Shown one piece after another: positions 63,429 to 64,000 of a stretch of 64,000 bases of DNA. The notes under the pieces are model-generated. The model saw only the letters and a list, made by a program, of their open reading frames with translations, was not told the DNA's origin and did no database searches. The translations under genes were made by a program, and so were the position numbers. The DNA lies in NCBI RefSeq assembly GCF_001687545.1, contig NZ_CP016545.1:1845001-1909000 (forward strand), given 5' to 3'. Every line of letters begins with the position of its first letter. The stretch's first letter is position 1. Origin of the DNA: Paraurantiacibacter namhicola. GTDB taxonomy: Bacteria > Pseudomonadota > Alphaproteobacteria > Sphingomonadales > Sphingomonadaceae.

Positions 63429-64000
63429 TGCAATTTGCCCCCGTGATTGTCGCGCACATCCTGCGGGATATTGGCATCGAACCATTGCAGAACGGGGGCA
63501 AGCGCCGGGTGCTGCAGATCGCGCTCCAGTGCGGCCCAGACGCGGGGGATCATGCCGAGATAGCGCGGCTTGCCATCGCGTGTGTTGAGCCGGGCGAAGA
63601 TGCCCACGATCTTGGCGTTTCGCTGCGCGCCGAGCCGCGCGTAATCGGCCCGAAAATCCGCGCCGGGCTGCGCTGCGGCCGCGTACCGCTCCAGCATTCG
63701 CGCTTCCAGTTCCTCGGAGACATCGCGCCGCGCATCCTGCAGCAGGCTGACGAGGTCGTAGGCAGGATGGCCCGCAAGAGCGTCCTGGAAATCGATCAGG
63801 CCCTGTGCGCCCGTCCCGTCGTTCGCGGGGCCGAGCAGCATGATGTTCTCCGCATGGTAATCGCGCAGCACGGTCACGCCGGGCGCCTGTCGCGGCATCA
63901 TGGGGGCAAGCGCCTCTTCCCACGCGGAGCGCCAGCCATCGCCGTCGACCTCCAGCCCTGCCAGCGGGCAATACCACTCGGTGAACAGGTCCGTCTCGCG
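63425..64000 (-). CDS. amgK: N-acetylmuramate/N-acetylglucosamine kinase (AmgK-like), partial (N-terminus beyond window)
   Basis: The visible 191 C-terminal residues of an aminoglycoside-phosphotransferase-fold kinase run from RETDLFTEWYCPL at the edge through the catalytic loop VLRDYHAENIMLL and the metal motif LIDFQDALAGHPAYDLVSLLQDAR. The FTEWY motif and the GTGA overlap with murU identify the anomeric sugar kinase of cell-wall recycling. It should phosphorylate MurNAc or GlcNAc at C1. The start codon lies to the right of the window. Confidence 0.87.
   Translation of the reverse strand, partial: RETDLFTEWYCPLAGLEVDGDGWRSAWEEALAPMMPRQAPGVTVLRDYHAENIMLLGPANDGTGAQGLIDFQDALAGHPAYDLVSLLQDARRDVSEELEARMLERYAAAAQPGADFRADYARLGAQRNAKIVGIFARLNTRDGKPRYLGMIPRVWAALERDLQHPALAPVLQWFDANIPQDVRDNHGGKLQ

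Overview
The window is a compact, GC-rich (about two-thirds G+C by eye) bacterial chromosome segment. It most likely comes from an alphaproteobacterium of the order Sphingomonadales, probably Erythrobacteraceae. The reasons are the arrangement of the exosortase A (XrtA) exopolysaccharide locus with its decarboxylase/AMP-ligase/carrier-protein satellite genes, AddAB recombination genes, an AmgK/MurU recycling pair, an alphaproteobacterial-type LexA box (GTTC-N7-GTTC), and frequent TTG/GTG starts with 1-4 base gene overlaps.

Layout. (1) 1-17581 is the XrtA-associated locus. On the minus strand one dense run reads (in transcription order) export lipoprotein, chain-length determinant, tyrosine autokinase, outer-membrane barrel protein, AAA ATPase, polysaccharide deacetylase, FemAB protein, glycosyltransferase, exosortase A fused to an EpsI-like domain, and a truncated asparagine-synthase-like amidotransferase. 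Upstream lies an AMP-ligase/PLP-decarboxylase pair (minus strand). Divergent from it are an acetyltransferase, an acyl carrier protein and two alpha/beta hydrolases (plus strand). (2) 17561-24260 is a codirectional minus-strand housekeeping run: ETF-ubiquinone oxidoreductase, ispE, N-formylglutamate amidohydrolase, ilvD, a small lipoprotein and an RNA methyltransferase. (3) 24345-29592 (plus) holds a degenerate uracil-DNA-glycosylase-like gene, lytic transglycosylase, moaB, a cation exchanger and a radical SAM gene behind a LexA box. (4) 29616-41486 (minus) has an acyl-CoA synthetase, dnaE, a DUF1579-like protein, lolD/lolC, a MASE1-PAS-GGDEF cyclase and recG. (5) 41529-47646 has sdhE, mfd, an EAL protein, NAD kinase and a lower-GC orphan gene. 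(6) 47667-52399 has tRNA-Asn, secA, a short secreted ORF just upstream of secA, and a tandem pair of secreted TonB-C-like proteins. (7) 52547-55682 has an acyltransferase, argJ and an inositol-monophosphatase-like gene. (8) 55801-64000 (minus) has trxA, addA, addB, murU and partial amgK.

How the genes work together. The first 17.6 kb should make, size-control and export a polysaccharide and sort proteins with C-terminal PEP-type signals, although no sorted substrate is encoded here. The satellite enzymes (ligase, carrier protein, decarboxylase, two FemAB/GNAT-type transferases, two hydrolases without a serine nucleophile) look like an uncharacterised carrier-protein-tethered pathway whose product is unknown. 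Two c-di-GMP genes, with a cyclase and a phosphodiesterase signature, lie nearby.

The most novel-looking signal is at 50710-50979. It is an 89-residue secreted ORF placed directly before secA, followed by a leader that can fold over the secA ribosome binding site, which is the same layout as the SecM-SecA arrest-peptide system. REP-like palindromes occur three times between genes. All homology statements rest on reading the sequences; no database search was run.
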